Notes under the pieces: model-generated | What the model saw: only the letters and a program-made list of their open reading frames with translations | What the model was told of the DNA's origin: nothing | Databases searched by the model: none | Source of the DNA: Streptomyces sp. LUP47B | GTDB taxonomy: Bacteria; Actinomycetota; Actinomycetes; Streptomycetales; Streptomycetaceae | Direction: 5' to 3' | DNA length: 64,000 bases | Assembly (NCBI RefSeq): GCF_001746295.1 | Contig: NZ_MJAH01000015.1 | Span: 155,032-219,031 of the forward strand | In this document: piece after piece, positions 24,669-33,724 of the stretch | Layout: each line of letters starts with the position of its first letter | How positions within the stretch are numbered: the first letter of the stretch is position 1 | Made by a program: the position numbers and the translations under genes

Positions 24669-27356
24669 TCACAGCAGCCGGAGTTCGCGCGCGCGGCGCA
24701 CCGCGTCGCCCCGCCGGTTCACCGCGAGCTTCCGGTAGACGCTCTTGAGGTGGGTCTTCACCGTGTTCACCGACACGTAGAGGTCGGCGGCGACCTCCTC
24801 CGTCGACATCATCCGGGCCAGCCGCTCCAGGACGTCGCGCTCGCGTCCGCTCAGCTCCACCGCGACGAGCGGCGGGGGCAGCGCCTCCGGCCCGGGTTGC
24901 TCACCGTGTCGCGGCGTGCCGGGTGTGAGCCAGCCCGCCGCCAGCTCGTGCAGCGGGGCCGTGGCCAGGAGGGGCCGGAGCCAGACTCCCGCGTCGAGGA
25001 ACGGACGCCGCAGCCGCTCCCGCCGGGCGTCGAGGAGCGCGTTCGCCACGAGCCTCCGGGCCGTCGCCGTGTCTCCGGCCCCCTCCGCGGCCTGGGCCCT
25101 CACCAGCGCTGCCCGCACGGTCACCGCCGGACCGGCGTGGCCCCCGGCGCGGATGCCGTCGAGCAGATCGATGGCCGCCCCTGTACGGCCCGTGGCGAGC
25201 TGGATCGCCGCGGCCTCCACGGCACACGCCGGCTGGTCGGCGGACACACCCCGGAGCACCTCGGCCGCCGCGTCCGGTCGCCCTTCGGCCAGGTGGGCGG
25301 CGGAGGCGACGAGGGCTTCATGGCTTGTCGCCCAGGGTGAGGCGACGACGGCGGAGACGTCCGGGTCAGCCGCGTCCACGGCGGCTCGTGCCCTGCCCCT
25401 GACCAACAGCAGGCGAGCCGTGACCAGGGCTCGCCCCGCCGCCGGGACCGGGTCATGTGTTCCGGCCGGGAGCTGGGCCGTCTCGTCGAGGAGGGCCTGG
25501 GCCCGGTCCAGCTCATGGCGGTCGAGGGCCACGGCGGCGAGGACCAGCTGTCCGATGCCGGAGCCGGACGGCTGGGGAAGGCCCGCCCGCTCCCTCTCGG
25601 ACGCAGCCGCCAGGGCCTTGCGCTCCGCTCGGCCGAGCCAGCCGTCCAGATAGTCGAGCAGCGCCAGGTGCTCCAGGGCGTCCTCGCGGGGCAGCACGGT
25701 GGAGGCTCCGCCGGGAGCGGCGGCCGCCGTGGTCAGGGCAGCGCGGGCGTCCTCGAAACGCCCGGCCCACAGGCGGGCCGAGCCCAGATGGGTCAGCAGG
25801 AGAGCGCTGAGTTCGGGATGCTTGTCCAGGAGGTGCGCCGGGACCTCCTGCCGCAGTCCGTCGGCCGCCGCGGCGGCCCTTTCGGCCCGTGGGGGACTTC
25901 CGGTCAGCCGGGCGGCCAGTGCCTCCAGCAGGGCACAGCTCAATTGGGCGGCCGCCAGGTCGGGCGCGTCGTCGGTCAGGTGCTCCTCGGCGAGGCGCAG
26001 ATGTGCCAGACCATGATCGAGGTCGTGCCGGGACAGGTCACGGGCGGCGCGTACGACGTCCGTCGCGGGGCTTCGGGCCTCGGGACCCATGGGGGAGAAC
26101 AACTGGGTCAGGTCGTCCGAGCGCAGGCCGGTGAAGAGCTGCCCGATCGCCAGGTCGTCGACGAGGGCGCCGGCGGTGAGATCCCAGTCGCCCGCCGCGG
26201 CGCCGTGGGCGAGTGTCTCCGGCAGGATTCCGGAACGACGCAGCCACCGTGCGGCCCGCAGGTGGAGCTCCGGCTCCAGGCCGGGCAGACGCACGCGCAG
26301 ATGGGCCCGGAGTATCTCCCGGAACAGCGGGTGGAGCTGGTACGAGGAGTGCCCGAGATACTCGACGAACGCGTTGTCGCGGTGCAGCCCGGCGAGAATG
26401 GGCTCGGCATCGGTACGGAGGGTCAGCGCGTTGGCCAGCTCGGGGGAGAAACGCTCCAGGACGCTGACCCGCAGCAGCAGGCCCTGGGTCTCCTCCGGCT
26501 GTCCCCTGAGGACCTCGGACAGCAGGAAGTCCGCGACCGTACTGCGGTCCGCCTCGAACTCCTTCAGGTAGAGCTCCGGGTCGGCGCTCTCCAGGGCGGC
26601 CAGGGCGGACAGGCGCAAACCGGCCGCCCACCCCCGGGTGCGGTCCACCAGGGCGCTCGCGGCAGGAACCGGAAGGCTCAGACCGTGCAGCTCCAGCAGT
26701 GCGACGGCCTCCTCGGAGGTGAACGCGAGCTCGGCGGCGCGGATCTCCGTCACTTCACCGGCCGCCCGGTAACGGTGCAGCGGCAGCAGCGGTTCGGTGC
26801 GGGTGACGAGGACGAGGCGCAGGCCACGCCCGGCGTGGTGCAGGACGAACTCCAGCTGCTCCGTGACCTCCGGAGCGGTCATGCGGTGGTACTCGTCGAG
26901 CACGAGGACCACGGGCCGGTCACGTTCGTTCAGCTCGGCGGCGAGCGCTGCCAGCAGCTTGCGGTCCACCAGGGAGGCGTCCGCGGGGGCCCCGACCGCG
27001 TCGGACGCCGACGCACCGCAGGCACGCAGTGCCTGAAGGACGTACGCCCAGAACACCCCCGGACGCCGGTCCCCCGCTTCGACGGTGAGCCAGGCGACCG
27101 GCTGCCGCAGTCCGGCGGCCCAGTCGGCGGCCAGCAGGGTCTTGCCGGCCCCGGCCGGGCCGTTGACCAGTGTCAACGGTGTCCCGAGAGCCTGATCGAG
27201 GTGCTGGACGAGCCGCTGCCGCCGCAGGAACGTGGCGGGCCGGGCGGGGAGCGCGAACCGGGTGCGCAGGAACGGGTCCCCCTGGGGATCGGCGTACGGT
27301 ACGGCCGGAACGATCGGAACGGTCGTTCCCCGGGCGTTCTCGTAGGTCTCGGCCAC
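24669..27356 (-). CDS. Large MalT/LAL-type LuxR-family transcriptional regulator
   Basis: ATP-binding regulator of 895 residues. Walker A GPAGAGKT is at residues 66-73 and Walker B VVLVLDEYH near 148-156. A long helical TPR-like middle region (about 350-800) follows, then a C-terminal LuxR helix-turn-helix (SGRERDVLERLARMMSTEEV and VNTVKTHLKSVYRKL, about 830-890). This is the MalT plan: an NTPase switch responding to a ligand. It is embedded in the small stress genes, so it is a candidate for binding the 17-bp repeats, though nothing in the sequence proves it. Confidence 0.92.
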   Translation of the reverse strand: MAETYENARGTTVPIVPAVPYADPQGDPFLRTRFALPARPATFLRRQRLVQHLDQALGTPLTLVNGPAGAGKTLLAADWAAGLRQPVAWLTVEAGDRRPGVFWAYVLQALRACGASASDAVGAPADASLVDRKLLAALAAELNERDRPVVLVLDEYHRMTAPEVTEQLEFVLHHAGRGLRLVLVTRTEPLLPLHRYRAAGEVTEIRAAELAFTSEEAVALLELHGLSLPVPAASALVDRTRGWAAGLRLSALAALESADPELYLKEFEADRSTVADFLLSEVLRGQPEETQGLLLRVSVLERFSPELANALTLRTDAEPILAGLHRDNAFVEYLGHSSYQLHPLFREILRAHLRVRLPGLEPELHLRAARWLRRSGILPETLAHGAAAGDWDLTAGALVDDLAIGQLFTGLRSDDLTQLFSPMGPEARSPATDVVRAARDLSRHDLDHGLAHLRLAEEHLTDDAPDLAAAQLSCALLEALAARLTGSPPRAERAAAAADGLRQEVPAHLLDKHPELSALLLTHLGSARLWAGRFEDARAALTTAAAAPGGASTVLPREDALEHLALLDYLDGWLGRAERKALAAASERERAGLPQPSGSGIGQLVLAAVALDRHELDRAQALLDETAQLPAGTHDPVPAAGRALVTARLLLVRGRARAAVDAADPDVSAVVASPWATSHEALVASAAHLAEGRPDAAAEVLRGVSADQPACAVEAAAIQLATGRTGAAIDLLDGIRAGGHAGPAVTVRAALVRAQAAEGAGDTATARRLVANALLDARRERLRRPFLDAGVWLRPLLATAPLHELAAGWLTPGTPRHGEQPGPEALPPPLVAVELSGRERDVLERLARMMSTEEVAADLYVSVNTVKTHLKSVYRKLAVNRRGDAVRRARELRLL

Positions 27357-27553
27357 GGTCGCTCACTACCCCTGTCTGCCAGGGTCACGTCACGGGCGGC
27401 GCTTCCTCCACCAGCATCCCAGCCTCCGCGCCACGACGCTCGTCGCACCGGACCACCGGCCCGTTCACCCCCGACATGCGCGGCGAACCCAAGAGGACGA
27501 GATTGGAGGTGGCCCGACCGGCCGAAGGTGCCGTATCCGGATCGGAGACACCC

Positions 27554-27910
27554 ATGAAGGACCTCAAGTTCGAACAGAAGCGCTCCCTTTCCCGCCTTGA
27601 GGCGGCCGACCAGCTCACGAGACTCGCAGCAGCGCTGAGGGAAGGCGGGGACGCCGAACTGGAACTCGGCCCGGGCACGCTGAGCCTGCGGATCCCCGAC
27701 GACCTTCGCAGCGAGATGGAGGTCGAGATCGGTGAGGGGGAGATCGAGCTGGAGATCGAGTTCAAGTGGCCGACCGCACCGACCCGGACGGAGCCGTCGC
27801 GGACGGACGCGGGGGCGAAGGAAGCCACCACGCGCAGGCGCACGCCCGCGAAGTCGGGAGCCAGCGGTACGAGCGCCAACACAGGCAAGGGCGCCGCGAA
27901 GAACCCGTGA
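27554..27910 (+). CDS. amphi-Trp domain protein
   Basis: Protein of 118 residues. Residues 1-75 form the amphi-Trp domain: the N-terminal KFEQKRSLSRLEAADQLTRL, the beta-rich ELELGPGTLSLRIP and EIELEIEFKW ending in the conserved Trp. The C-terminal 40 residues are Thr/Lys/Ala-rich and disordered. Function is unknown; the family is common in archaea and actinobacteria. GGAG lies seven bases before ATG. It is divergent from the LuxR regulator and convergent with the amidotransferase (12-base gap). Confidence 0.85.
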   Translation: MKDLKFEQKRSLSRLEAADQLTRLAAALREGGDAELELGPGTLSLRIPDDLRSEMEVEIGEGEIELEIEFKWPTAPTRTEPSRTDAGAKEATTRRRTPAKSGASGTSANTGKGAAKNP

Positions 27911-27922
27911 TCCGCTGACGCG

Positions 27923-28759
27923 TCACGCAGGTTCCGGGACGAAGCGATGCAACTCGTCGACCCCGGCATGTACGACGCCGTAGGTGCTCTCGGGCACCGC
28001 GTTCCAGGCACCCGGCAGGTCGCCGAGGGGCTCGGACACGATGAGACGGGTCTCGTCGGACACTTCCCGCAGGAACGCCAGGTCGGGATGCAGTTCTCTC
28101 AGCGTGTCGACGCGGGTGCTGTAGAACAACGACCGGGAAGCGCCCTGGCTCGAGTAGCGGAAGGCCCACAGGCGTTCGCCGTCGGTCACGGCGATGGTCA
28201 TCTGGACCGGGAACTCCACACCGTGGTCATGGCCGCTGCGCTCCACCACTCCCACCATCCGGGCCACGGCGCCCGGCGGATCCTCGTCCAGGCCGAAGGT
28301 GACCGCCAGGTAGAACATCATCTCCGAGTCCGTCGTTCCCTCGATGTCGGAGTACAGCCGGGGGTCGACGAGCAGGGACAGATCGCGGCGGACGAGGTGG
28401 AAATCCGCGATGGCCCCGTTGTGCATCCACATCCAGCGGCCGTGCCGGAACGGGTGGCAGTTCGTCTGCTGCACCGCCGTACCCGTCGACGCCCGGATGT
28501 GGGCGAAGAACAACGGAGAGCGGACATGATCCGCGAGCTCCCTCAGGTTGCGGTTGTTCCAGGCGGGGCCGATGTCCTTGAGCAGGGCCGGGGTTTCGAT
28601 GGCTTCCTGCGAGTACCAGCCGACGCCGAAACCGTCGCCGTTCGTCGTCTCGACTCCCATTCTGGAGTGGAGGCTCTGATCGATCAGGGAGTGGGCCGGT
28701 CTGTAGAGGATGGTGTCGAGCAGCAGAGGTGTTCCCGAGTAAGCGAGCCATCGGCACAT
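27923..28759 (-). CDS. Class II glutamine amidotransferase (EgtC/YafJ-like)
   Basis: Protein of 278 residues. The catalytic Cys is residue 2 (MCRWLAYSG), exposed after Met removal as in Ntn-hydrolases. Other class II glutaminase motifs are present: NGDGFGVGWY, FFAHIRASTG, NCHPFRHGRWMWMHNGAI and GTTDSE. It should release ammonia from glutamine or a related gamma-glutamyl bond. No synthetase partner and no ergothioneine genes are nearby, so the acceptor is unknown. It stands alone between convergent amphi-Trp and upstream MFS genes. Confidence 0.92.
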   Translation of the reverse strand: MCRWLAYSGTPLLLDTILYRPAHSLIDQSLHSRMGVETTNGDGFGVGWYSQEAIETPALLKDIGPAWNNRNLRELADHVRSPLFFAHIRASTGTAVQQTNCHPFRHGRWMWMHNGAIADFHLVRRDLSLLVDPRLYSDIEGTTDSEMMFYLAVTFGLDEDPPGAVARMVGVVERSGHDHGVEFPVQMTIAVTDGERLWAFRYSSQGASRSLFYSTRVDTLRELHPDLAFLREVSDETRLIVSEPLGDLPGAWNAVPESTYGVVHAGVDELHRFVPEPA

Positions 28760-28882
28760 GAGCGATCACCTGTGTTCCTACTGCACTCGCGGAAAGATTC
28801 CTTGATGTCCCCCTGCACGCCGTCAGTCCCATTTTCGTCTCCCTCGCCACGCGTCGCCATGCGGGCGTCGCACGCAGACACC

Positions 28883-30298
28883 TCACGTGGGTCCGTGCGG
28901 CGGAGAAGCAGTGGTGCTCGAAACCGGGCCCCGAGGGAGGAACACCGCCGTGGCCAGGCCGACGAGCCCGAAGACCGCCAGTGTGATCATCGCGGCTCCG
29001 TAGGCATGCGTGGTGAGGCCGGCGACGAGGATGGTGCCGGCGACGGCGGTGCCGAGTGAGGAACCGAGGTTGGAGACGCTGCGCGACAGTCCGGAGATCT
29101 CGCCCTGCTGCTCGTCGGGGAAGCTCGACTGCACCACGTTGACCGATGGGGTCAGACTCAGGCCGAGGCCCAGGCCGATCAGCAGCAGCCCGGGCGCGAA
29201 GGCCCAGGCACTCGGAGAGCCGCTCGCCAGGGCCAGCAGGACGCCGACCCCGGCGATCGCCACACCGAAGCCCGTCACGATGAGGGTGCGCTGTGCCCAC
29301 CGCCTCGCCAGACGTTCGGCGGCCAGTGACGAGGCGAGCAGGCCGAGCGTGGCGGCCGTGAAGATCACGCCGGTCTGGACGGCGTCGTATCCGCGGACGA
29401 CCTGGAGATAGGTCGCGACGACGAACGACGTCCCCATGAGCAGGAGCCACTGGATGTTCTGCGTCACGAGACCGAGATTCGAGGTGCGGCTGCGGAACAG
29501 GCTCGTCGACAGGAGTGGCTGTTCGCCGGCCCGCTCCTTGGCGCGTACCGACCGGAAGAACCACAACAGCATGAGCGCACCGAGGACGAGCAGGCCGATC
29601 ATCAGCCAGACGTTGTTGTCGGCTGCCAGGATCCCCGTGACGAGGAGGATGAGGCCGACGGCCGAGAGGATGGCTCCGGTGGTGTCGAAGGAGCTCGTGG
29701 GGTCCGATGGCAGAGGGTCCTTGATCCGGCGACTCAGGATGATGATCAACGCGATCACCAGGGCCTGGAACACGAAGGCAGCCCGCCAGCTGATGGCGGA
29801 GGTGATGAGTCCCCCGATCAGCGGCCCGGCGGCGGCGCCGATGCCTCCCAGCGCCATGACCGCCCCGAATGCGCGGGCACGGGAGGTCACTTCCGTGAAG
29901 AGGAGCGTCGTGAGGATGTAGACGGGCGGGATGAGCAGCGCCGTGCCGACACCTTCGAGGATCGAGTTGCCGAGGATGAGGACGCCCAGGCCCGGAGCGA
30001 CCGCGCTCAGCAGGGCGCCGACGCCGTACACGGCGAGACCGGCCAGGAAGCACCACTTGCGGCCGTAGCGGTCGGTCAGCTTGCCGCCGGGGATCATCAG
30101 CGCCGCCATGACGAGGAGGAAGATCGTGATCGCGAGCTGCACTCCCTGCACGCTCGTGTCCAGGTCCTCGCTGATGTCGTTGATCATCACGTTCATGTTC
30201 GAACCGGCGAAGCTGCAGATGAACTGGGCCAGGGCGAGGGGGGCCAGCACGCCGCGCATCGCACCGGGCGGGCGTTCGGGAGCATCCGCTTCAGACAC
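28883..30298 (-). CDS. MFS transporter, DHA2-type drug exporter
   Basis: Membrane protein of 471 residues with about 14 hydrophobic helices, the DHA2 layout. Motif A between helices 2 and 3 reads GGKLTDRYGRKW and the helix 5 antiporter motif region GGIGAAAGPLIGG is present. It probably exports a small toxic compound using proton motive force. It is divergent from the ECF sigma factor gene across about 200 bases, but no specific regulator is adjacent. Confidence 0.92.
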   Translation of the reverse strand: MSEADAPERPPGAMRGVLAPLALAQFICSFAGSNMNVMINDISEDLDTSVQGVQLAITIFLLVMAALMIPGGKLTDRYGRKWCFLAGLAVYGVGALLSAVAPGLGVLILGNSILEGVGTALLIPPVYILTTLLFTEVTSRARAFGAVMALGGIGAAAGPLIGGLITSAISWRAAFVFQALVIALIIILSRRIKDPLPSDPTSSFDTTGAILSAVGLILLVTGILAADNNVWLMIGLLVLGALMLLWFFRSVRAKERAGEQPLLSTSLFRSRTSNLGLVTQNIQWLLLMGTSFVVATYLQVVRGYDAVQTGVIFTAATLGLLASSLAAERLARRWAQRTLIVTGFGVAIAGVGVLLALASGSPSAWAFAPGLLLIGLGLGLSLTPSVNVVQSSFPDEQQGEISGLSRSVSNLGSSLGTAVAGTILVAGLTTHAYGAAMITLAVFGLVGLATAVFLPRGPVSSTTASPPHGPT

Positions 30299-30501
30299 CG
30301 GCGCTGCTCCTTTCGCCTGGAACAGCCAATGAGCGCGTGGTTCCTCCGCCTCAAGCGTGCGCTGCGGCGCAGCTCATCGCACTCCGAGCGCTACGGATAC
30401 GGGCGCGACCCGGCCCGGACTCTCCGCGCCTTCTGCGAGGGGTGCCTCGTGATGTGATCGTCGCCACAGGGACGACGGGCGCCGAGCGGACAGGGCTGGT
30501 T

Positions 30502-31278
30502 GTGGAACTTTCCCTGCGTGACCGGATACGCGCCGGCGATCCGGAAGCCTTCGCCGAACTCTTCGGCGCGCACGCCCGGGCCGTCTACGGTCATGCCGCC
30601 CGCCTGTCGGCGGACCGGGGCACCGCGGAGGACGTGGTGTCCCTGACCTTCCTGGAAGCCTGGCGGCTCAGGGAGAAGCTGAGACCCGCAGCCGCAGCCC
30701 CGGACGAAGACGCCGAGGACGCCGACGTGCCCGACGGCGACGGACTGCGCCCCTGGTTGTACGGCATCGCCACCAACGTTCTGCGCAACACGCGCCGCGC
30801 CGCCCGCCGGCACAGCGCCGCGCTCGCCCGGCTCCCCGACCGCCCGGCGGACCGTGAGACCCTGCCCGACTTCGCCGACGACGTCGTCGGGCGCATGGAG
30901 AGAGCCGAGCGGCTCGCTGCCGCGCACACCGCGCTCGGCCGGTTGCGCAGAGCCGAGCGTGAGGTGTTCGCGCTGTGCGTCTGGTCGGGACTGAGCTACG
31001 CGGACGCGGGCGAGGCCCTCGGCGTGCCGGCGAGCACCGTACGGTCGCGGCTCGCCCGCGCAAGGCAGCGTCTACGGACCTTGTCGGAGGCGGAGTTGGC
31101 GGCCCGGCGCAGGTCCGCCGGGCAGCGGTCCACGGACCCGGGCCCGGGCAAGCCAAGTGCCGCCGCGTCGGGCGATGTTCCACCTCAGCGGGAGAAACCG
31201 GGACTCGGCCCGCGCAGCGGACAGGTACCGGGTGGCCGTTCCCAAACGGCCCGGTCGACTCAGGAGAAGCACCGATGA
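30502..31278 (+). CDS. ECF-type RNA polymerase sigma factor (first of two)
   Basis: Sigma-70-like protein of about 258 residues. Region 2 spans RAGDPEAFAELFGAHARAVY to TFLEAWR. Region 4 has the helix-turn-helix GLSYADAGEALGVPASTVRS and RLARARQRL, followed by a disordered tail. The frame is open from 30337. GTG 30502 (AGGG seven bases upstream) places region 2 at the N-terminus as in homologues; GTG 30454 is an alternative. The stop overlaps the ATG of the CU044_5270 protein, so the pair is coupled and the partner may act as its membrane-bound modulator. Confidence 0.85.
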   Translation: MELSLRDRIRAGDPEAFAELFGAHARAVYGHAARLSADRGTAEDVVSLTFLEAWRLREKLRPAAAAPDEDAEDADVPDGDGLRPWLYGIATNVLRNTRRAARRHSAALARLPDRPADRETLPDFADDVVGRMERAERLAAAHTALGRLRRAEREVFALCVWSGLSYADAGEALGVPASTVRSRLARARQRLRTLSEAELAARRRSAGQRSTDPGPGKPSAAASGDVPPQREKPGLGPRSGQVPGGRSQTARSTQEKHR

Positions 31279-32219
31279 ACCCCGATGAGCGCGAGGAACT
31301 GGCCAGGCTGCTGCCGAGCCCGGGTGAGCCGGTCCTGACGAGCGACCGCCACGACCTGCTGAAGGACCATCTGATGAGAGAGCTCACCGAGCAAGCCCCG
31401 GAACTCCCGGCCGTCGCGACGGCACCCGGCCGGCGAGCGCGGGCCCCCCGCCGCCGGTTCGCCGTCATCGCCGTACCCCTCGCCACGGCGGCGGCCATCG
31501 TCGCCGCGGTCCTTGCCGGCGCCGTCGGATCCAGGACCGCCACGACCGACGCGGACGCGGTCGACCTCCTCAATCGCATCGCCGAGGTCGCCGCCGCGAA
31601 GAAGTCCGTGCCCGTCAGGGACGACCAGTACGTCTATGTCCGCACTCAGGGCTCCATGAAGTTCTCCGAGCACGACATCCGGATCCTGCGGGAAGCGAGT
31701 TGGACCGCCGTCGACGGCAAGCGGGCGGGACTGCGCCGGGTCACGGTGCTCGTGGGTCCGCCGTTCCGGCCCCGGGACCCGCTCTCCTCGTACTCCAGGG
31801 GCACCCACGACATGAGGCTGAATCCCGACCCGAACGTCACCACGTTCCGTGAGCTCCAGGCGCTGCCCACCGACCCCGACGCGCTGCTGGAGAAGATCTA
31901 CGCCGGCACGAGGGGGGAGGGACAGACCAGGGAGAGCGCGGCGCTGGAGAAGATCGGCGACATGCTGGCCGACGCCACACTCCTGCCCGAACTGGACGCC
32001 GCGCTCTACCGCGCGGCCGCCAGGATCCCGGGCGTCTCGGTCGTCACCGACGCCAAGGACTACACCGGCCGCTCCGGCATCGGCCTGAGTTTCGAGGAGC
32101 GCGACGGCCGCACGGTCTGGGTCTTCGACAAGAACTCCCTCGACTTCCTGGGCACGGCGGACGAGGCTCTGCTGGCCGTCGGGGTCACGGACAAGACAGG
32201 CGAGACGCCGGCCACATGA
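31275..32219 (+). CDS. CU044_5270-family membrane protein, sigma-factor partner (first of two)
   Basis: Protein of 314 residues. A cytoplasmic N-terminal part of about 62 residues starts with MNPDEREELARLLP. One membrane helix lies at about 63-86. An external domain follows, beginning with ADAVDLLNRIAEVAA and containing the QYVYVRTQG block of CU044_5270 proteins. The layout (cytoplasmic stub, single helix, external sensor) and the four-base overlap with an ECF sigma gene resemble anti-sigma factors, although no ZAS zinc motif is seen. A second such pair occurs at 43342-44933. Confidence 0.85.
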   Translation: MNPDEREELARLLPSPGEPVLTSDRHDLLKDHLMRELTEQAPELPAVATAPGRRARAPRRRFAVIAVPLATAAAIVAAVLAGAVGSRTATTDADAVDLLNRIAEVAAAKKSVPVRDDQYVYVRTQGSMKFSEHDIRILREASWTAVDGKRAGLRRVTVLVGPPFRPRDPLSSYSRGTHDMRLNPDPNVTTFRELQALPTDPDALLEKIYAGTRGEGQTRESAALEKIGDMLADATLLPELDAALYRAAARIPGVSVVTDAKDYTGRSGIGLSFEERDGRTVWVFDKNSLDFLGTADEALLAVGVTDKTGETPAT

Positions 32220-32240
32220 TGGCTTGTCCCTGGAGAGCAG

Positions 32241-32261
32241 CCCTGGCCCGCAAGGCCAGGG
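32241..32261 (+). terminator. Hairpin after sigma/CU044_5270 operon
   Basis: An eight-base perfect stem (CCCTGGCC with GGCCAGGG) and a five-base loop lie 22 bases after the CU044_5270 stop. There is no T-run. Confidence 0.5.
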
Positions 32262-32382
32262 TTCCGGAGCGGTTCATCAGCAGACCCAGAGGCGAGGCGA
32301 GTCGGGTGAGAGTGCGAGTTCCTTCTCGTCACCCGCTCGCTACCCATGCCCGTGCCGGCGCTCGACTGTAGCTTCGCTAATG

Positions 32383-32414
32383 TTGGTGACGTATTCTTCT
32401 TTGTACATCACCAA
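32383..32414 (+). promoter_or_regulatory. VapBC operator-like inverted repeat
   Basis: Arms TTGGTGACGTA (32383-32393) and TACATCACCAA (32404-32414) match in 10 of 11 positions around a 10-base A/T-rich spacer, ending 20 bases before vapB. Type II toxin-antitoxin complexes bind such repeats and repress themselves. The AT content is well above the surroundings. Confidence 0.7.
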
Positions 32415-32434
32415 TATCGTGCAGGAGGTGCCGC

Positions 32435-32656
32435 GTGTCTGTGACCCAGATCGACATCGACGACGACGCTTTGGAACGTGCCATGGCTTTGTCCAAGGTC
32501 AGGACCAAGAAGGAGGCAGTCAACCTCGCCCTGCACTTCTATGCCGAGCAGCAGGAGCGTGCGGCGCGCATCAGCCGCCACTTCGAGCGTGCGCGTGAAT
32601 GGGGTGCCGTCGAGGACGCGGAGCGCCTGCACGGGGCGGAGAAGGACAGCCGGTGA
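32435..32656 (+). CDS. vapB: VapB-type antitoxin
   Basis: Protein of 73 residues. The ribbon-helix-helix start SVTQIDIDDDALERAMALSK and the T-K-K-E-A-V-N-L-A-L helix are typical of VapB antitoxins, and the C-terminal half is the charged toxin-binding tail. GTG 32435 has GGAGG upstream. It overlaps the toxin gene by four bases (GTGA), the standard arrangement that ensures antitoxin is made first. Confidence 0.88.
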   Translation: MSVTQIDIDDDALERAMALSKVRTKKEAVNLALHFYAEQQERAARISRHFERAREWGAVEDAERLHGAEKDSR

Positions 32657-33063
32657 TCTACCTGCTCGACACCTCCGGCCTGGTCCGGCTGCTCCGCGAT
32701 CCGAAACTGCAGTCGGCCTGGTACGACGCGATCGACGCCGGGGCCGTCGCATCCTGCTATGTGCAGCGTGCCGAGTTCCTCCACAGTGCCCGGAACGGAC
32801 GCGAGTACGACGAGATCACGGAGATGTTCACCGACCTCTACCCCGATGCGGCCGTACCGAAGAACGCGGGGCGCTGGATCGGTGGGGTGCAGCACCGTAT
32901 GGCCCGGGCCGGAGAGCATCGCAGTGCCTCGGCGGTGGACCTCGTCATCGCCGCGACCGCAGCCCATCACGGACTGGCTGTCCTGCACGACGATGCCGAC
33001 TACCGCGCCATTGCCCGGCACGCATCCGACCTGACCGAGCACAACATCCACGACATCGTCTGA
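32653..33063 (+). CDS. vapC: VapC-type PIN-domain ribonuclease toxin
   Basis: PIN-domain protein of 136 residues. Metal-binding acidic residues are visible: D6 in IYLLDTSGLV, the Glu in QRAEFLHS, and the Asp pairs in SAVDLVIAATA and VLHDDADYRAI. VapC toxins cleave tRNA or rRNA. The GTG start at 32653 overlaps the antitoxin stop. Upstream in-frame sequence belongs to the antitoxin in another frame and is excluded. The module lies just outside the left end of the putative integrated element. Confidence 0.9.
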   Translation: MIYLLDTSGLVRLLRDPKLQSAWYDAIDAGAVASCYVQRAEFLHSARNGREYDEITEMFTDLYPDAAVPKNAGRWIGGVQHRMARAGEHRSASAVDLVIAATAAHHGLAVLHDDADYRAIARHASDLTEHNIHDIV

Positions 33064-33358
33064 GAGGATTCCGCGCTGTGGCGTGTTCCTCGAAGTCCTG
33101 CATTCTGGGCAGGAGTTGGAATCGGTAGTGCTGCGGCGTCCGTAAACGCCATCCGTCTTTACGATTGCGAGGGACAGTCAAGCGGAGGACTCACGGACGT
33201 GGCCGACGGGGCTGATACAGCGAAACCCCGGGCCGGCGGCGCCTTTCGGGCTCCGAAACGGTGAGCCTGACACGGCCACCGAGAACTGGTTCCTCCACGT
33301 GCCCGGTCTTCATGCATGTACAGACGGCTATCCGGCGGAAAACCCCCGCCAACAGGAC

Positions 33359-33385
33359 AAGCCCCAGGTCGCTGACCTGGGGCTT
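33359..33385 (-). terminator. Hairpin downstream of tRNA-Gly remnant
   Basis: A perfect 12-base stem (33359-33370 with 33374-33385) with a three-base loop. A clearly related, less perfect hairpin follows the intact tRNA-Gly at 46121-46147, so it was carried with the tRNA end. Confidence 0.65.
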
Positions 33386-33390
33386 CAAAA

Positions 33391-33434
33391 GAGCGGGTGA
33401 CGAGAATCGAACTCGCGCTCTCAGCTTGGGAAGC
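33391..33434 (-). repeat. tRNA-Gly(CCC) 3'-half fragment, probable attachment site
   Basis: Forty-four bases match the intact tRNA-Gly(CCC) gene (46152-46195) at 43 positions, from the anticodon stem-loop to the 3' end, in the same orientation. The 5' half is absent, so it cannot be a working tRNA. With the shared downstream hairpin the direct repeat is about 73 bases (33362-33434 against 46124-46195). Such a duplicated tRNA 3' end is the usual scar of site-specific integration by a tyrosine recombinase. Confidence 0.8.
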
Positions 33435-33543
33435 GACGGCGCTTGGGTGGCGGCACGGCTTCTGACCTGCAAGTATGTCGCCAGGGGTGCAGTTTGAAGG
33501 GTTGGCTTCGCACCGCTGTTTACCGTGGTTGTCCCGTCTTGCA

Positions 33544-33561
33544 GGCACGCTTTGGGCACGC
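33544..33561 (+). repeat. GGCACGC-N4-GGCACGC, left copy (possible integrase arm site)
   Basis: Two GGCACGC heptamers 11 bases apart, 110 bases inside the left tRNA fragment. The same double heptamer, with the same four-base gap and orientation, lies just inside the right end (46076-46093). Confidence 0.55.
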
Positions 33562-33724
33562 CCCCACTTGGGGGCACTGCGCGAGGGCCGGACCGCCCCG
33601 CTGCGGTGGGACAGCTGCGGGTGCGGGATGGCCCCGACATATCGGCTTGCAGATGCACACCCCTATGAGGGCGTAGGCGGTCTGTGGGCTGATCCACACG
33701 GTGCGCGGCGATTGCCTCGGCCGG

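Larger units (their letters stand above)
33064..33724. other. Gene-free stretch with tRNA-Gly remnant and element end
   Basis: There is no credible gene between the VapC stop and the first kinase stop. It contains a 12-base-stem hairpin, the 3' half of tRNA-Gly(CCC) and a GGCACGC-N4-GGCACGC repeat, listed separately. Apparent ORFs here read through the tRNA fragment and look non-coding. Confidence 0.7.

Noticed and set aside
33191..33697. A 168-codon minus-strand frame at the element's left end, considered as an integrase remnant
   Set aside because: It contains no tyrosine-recombinase motifs and simply translates the tRNA fragment.
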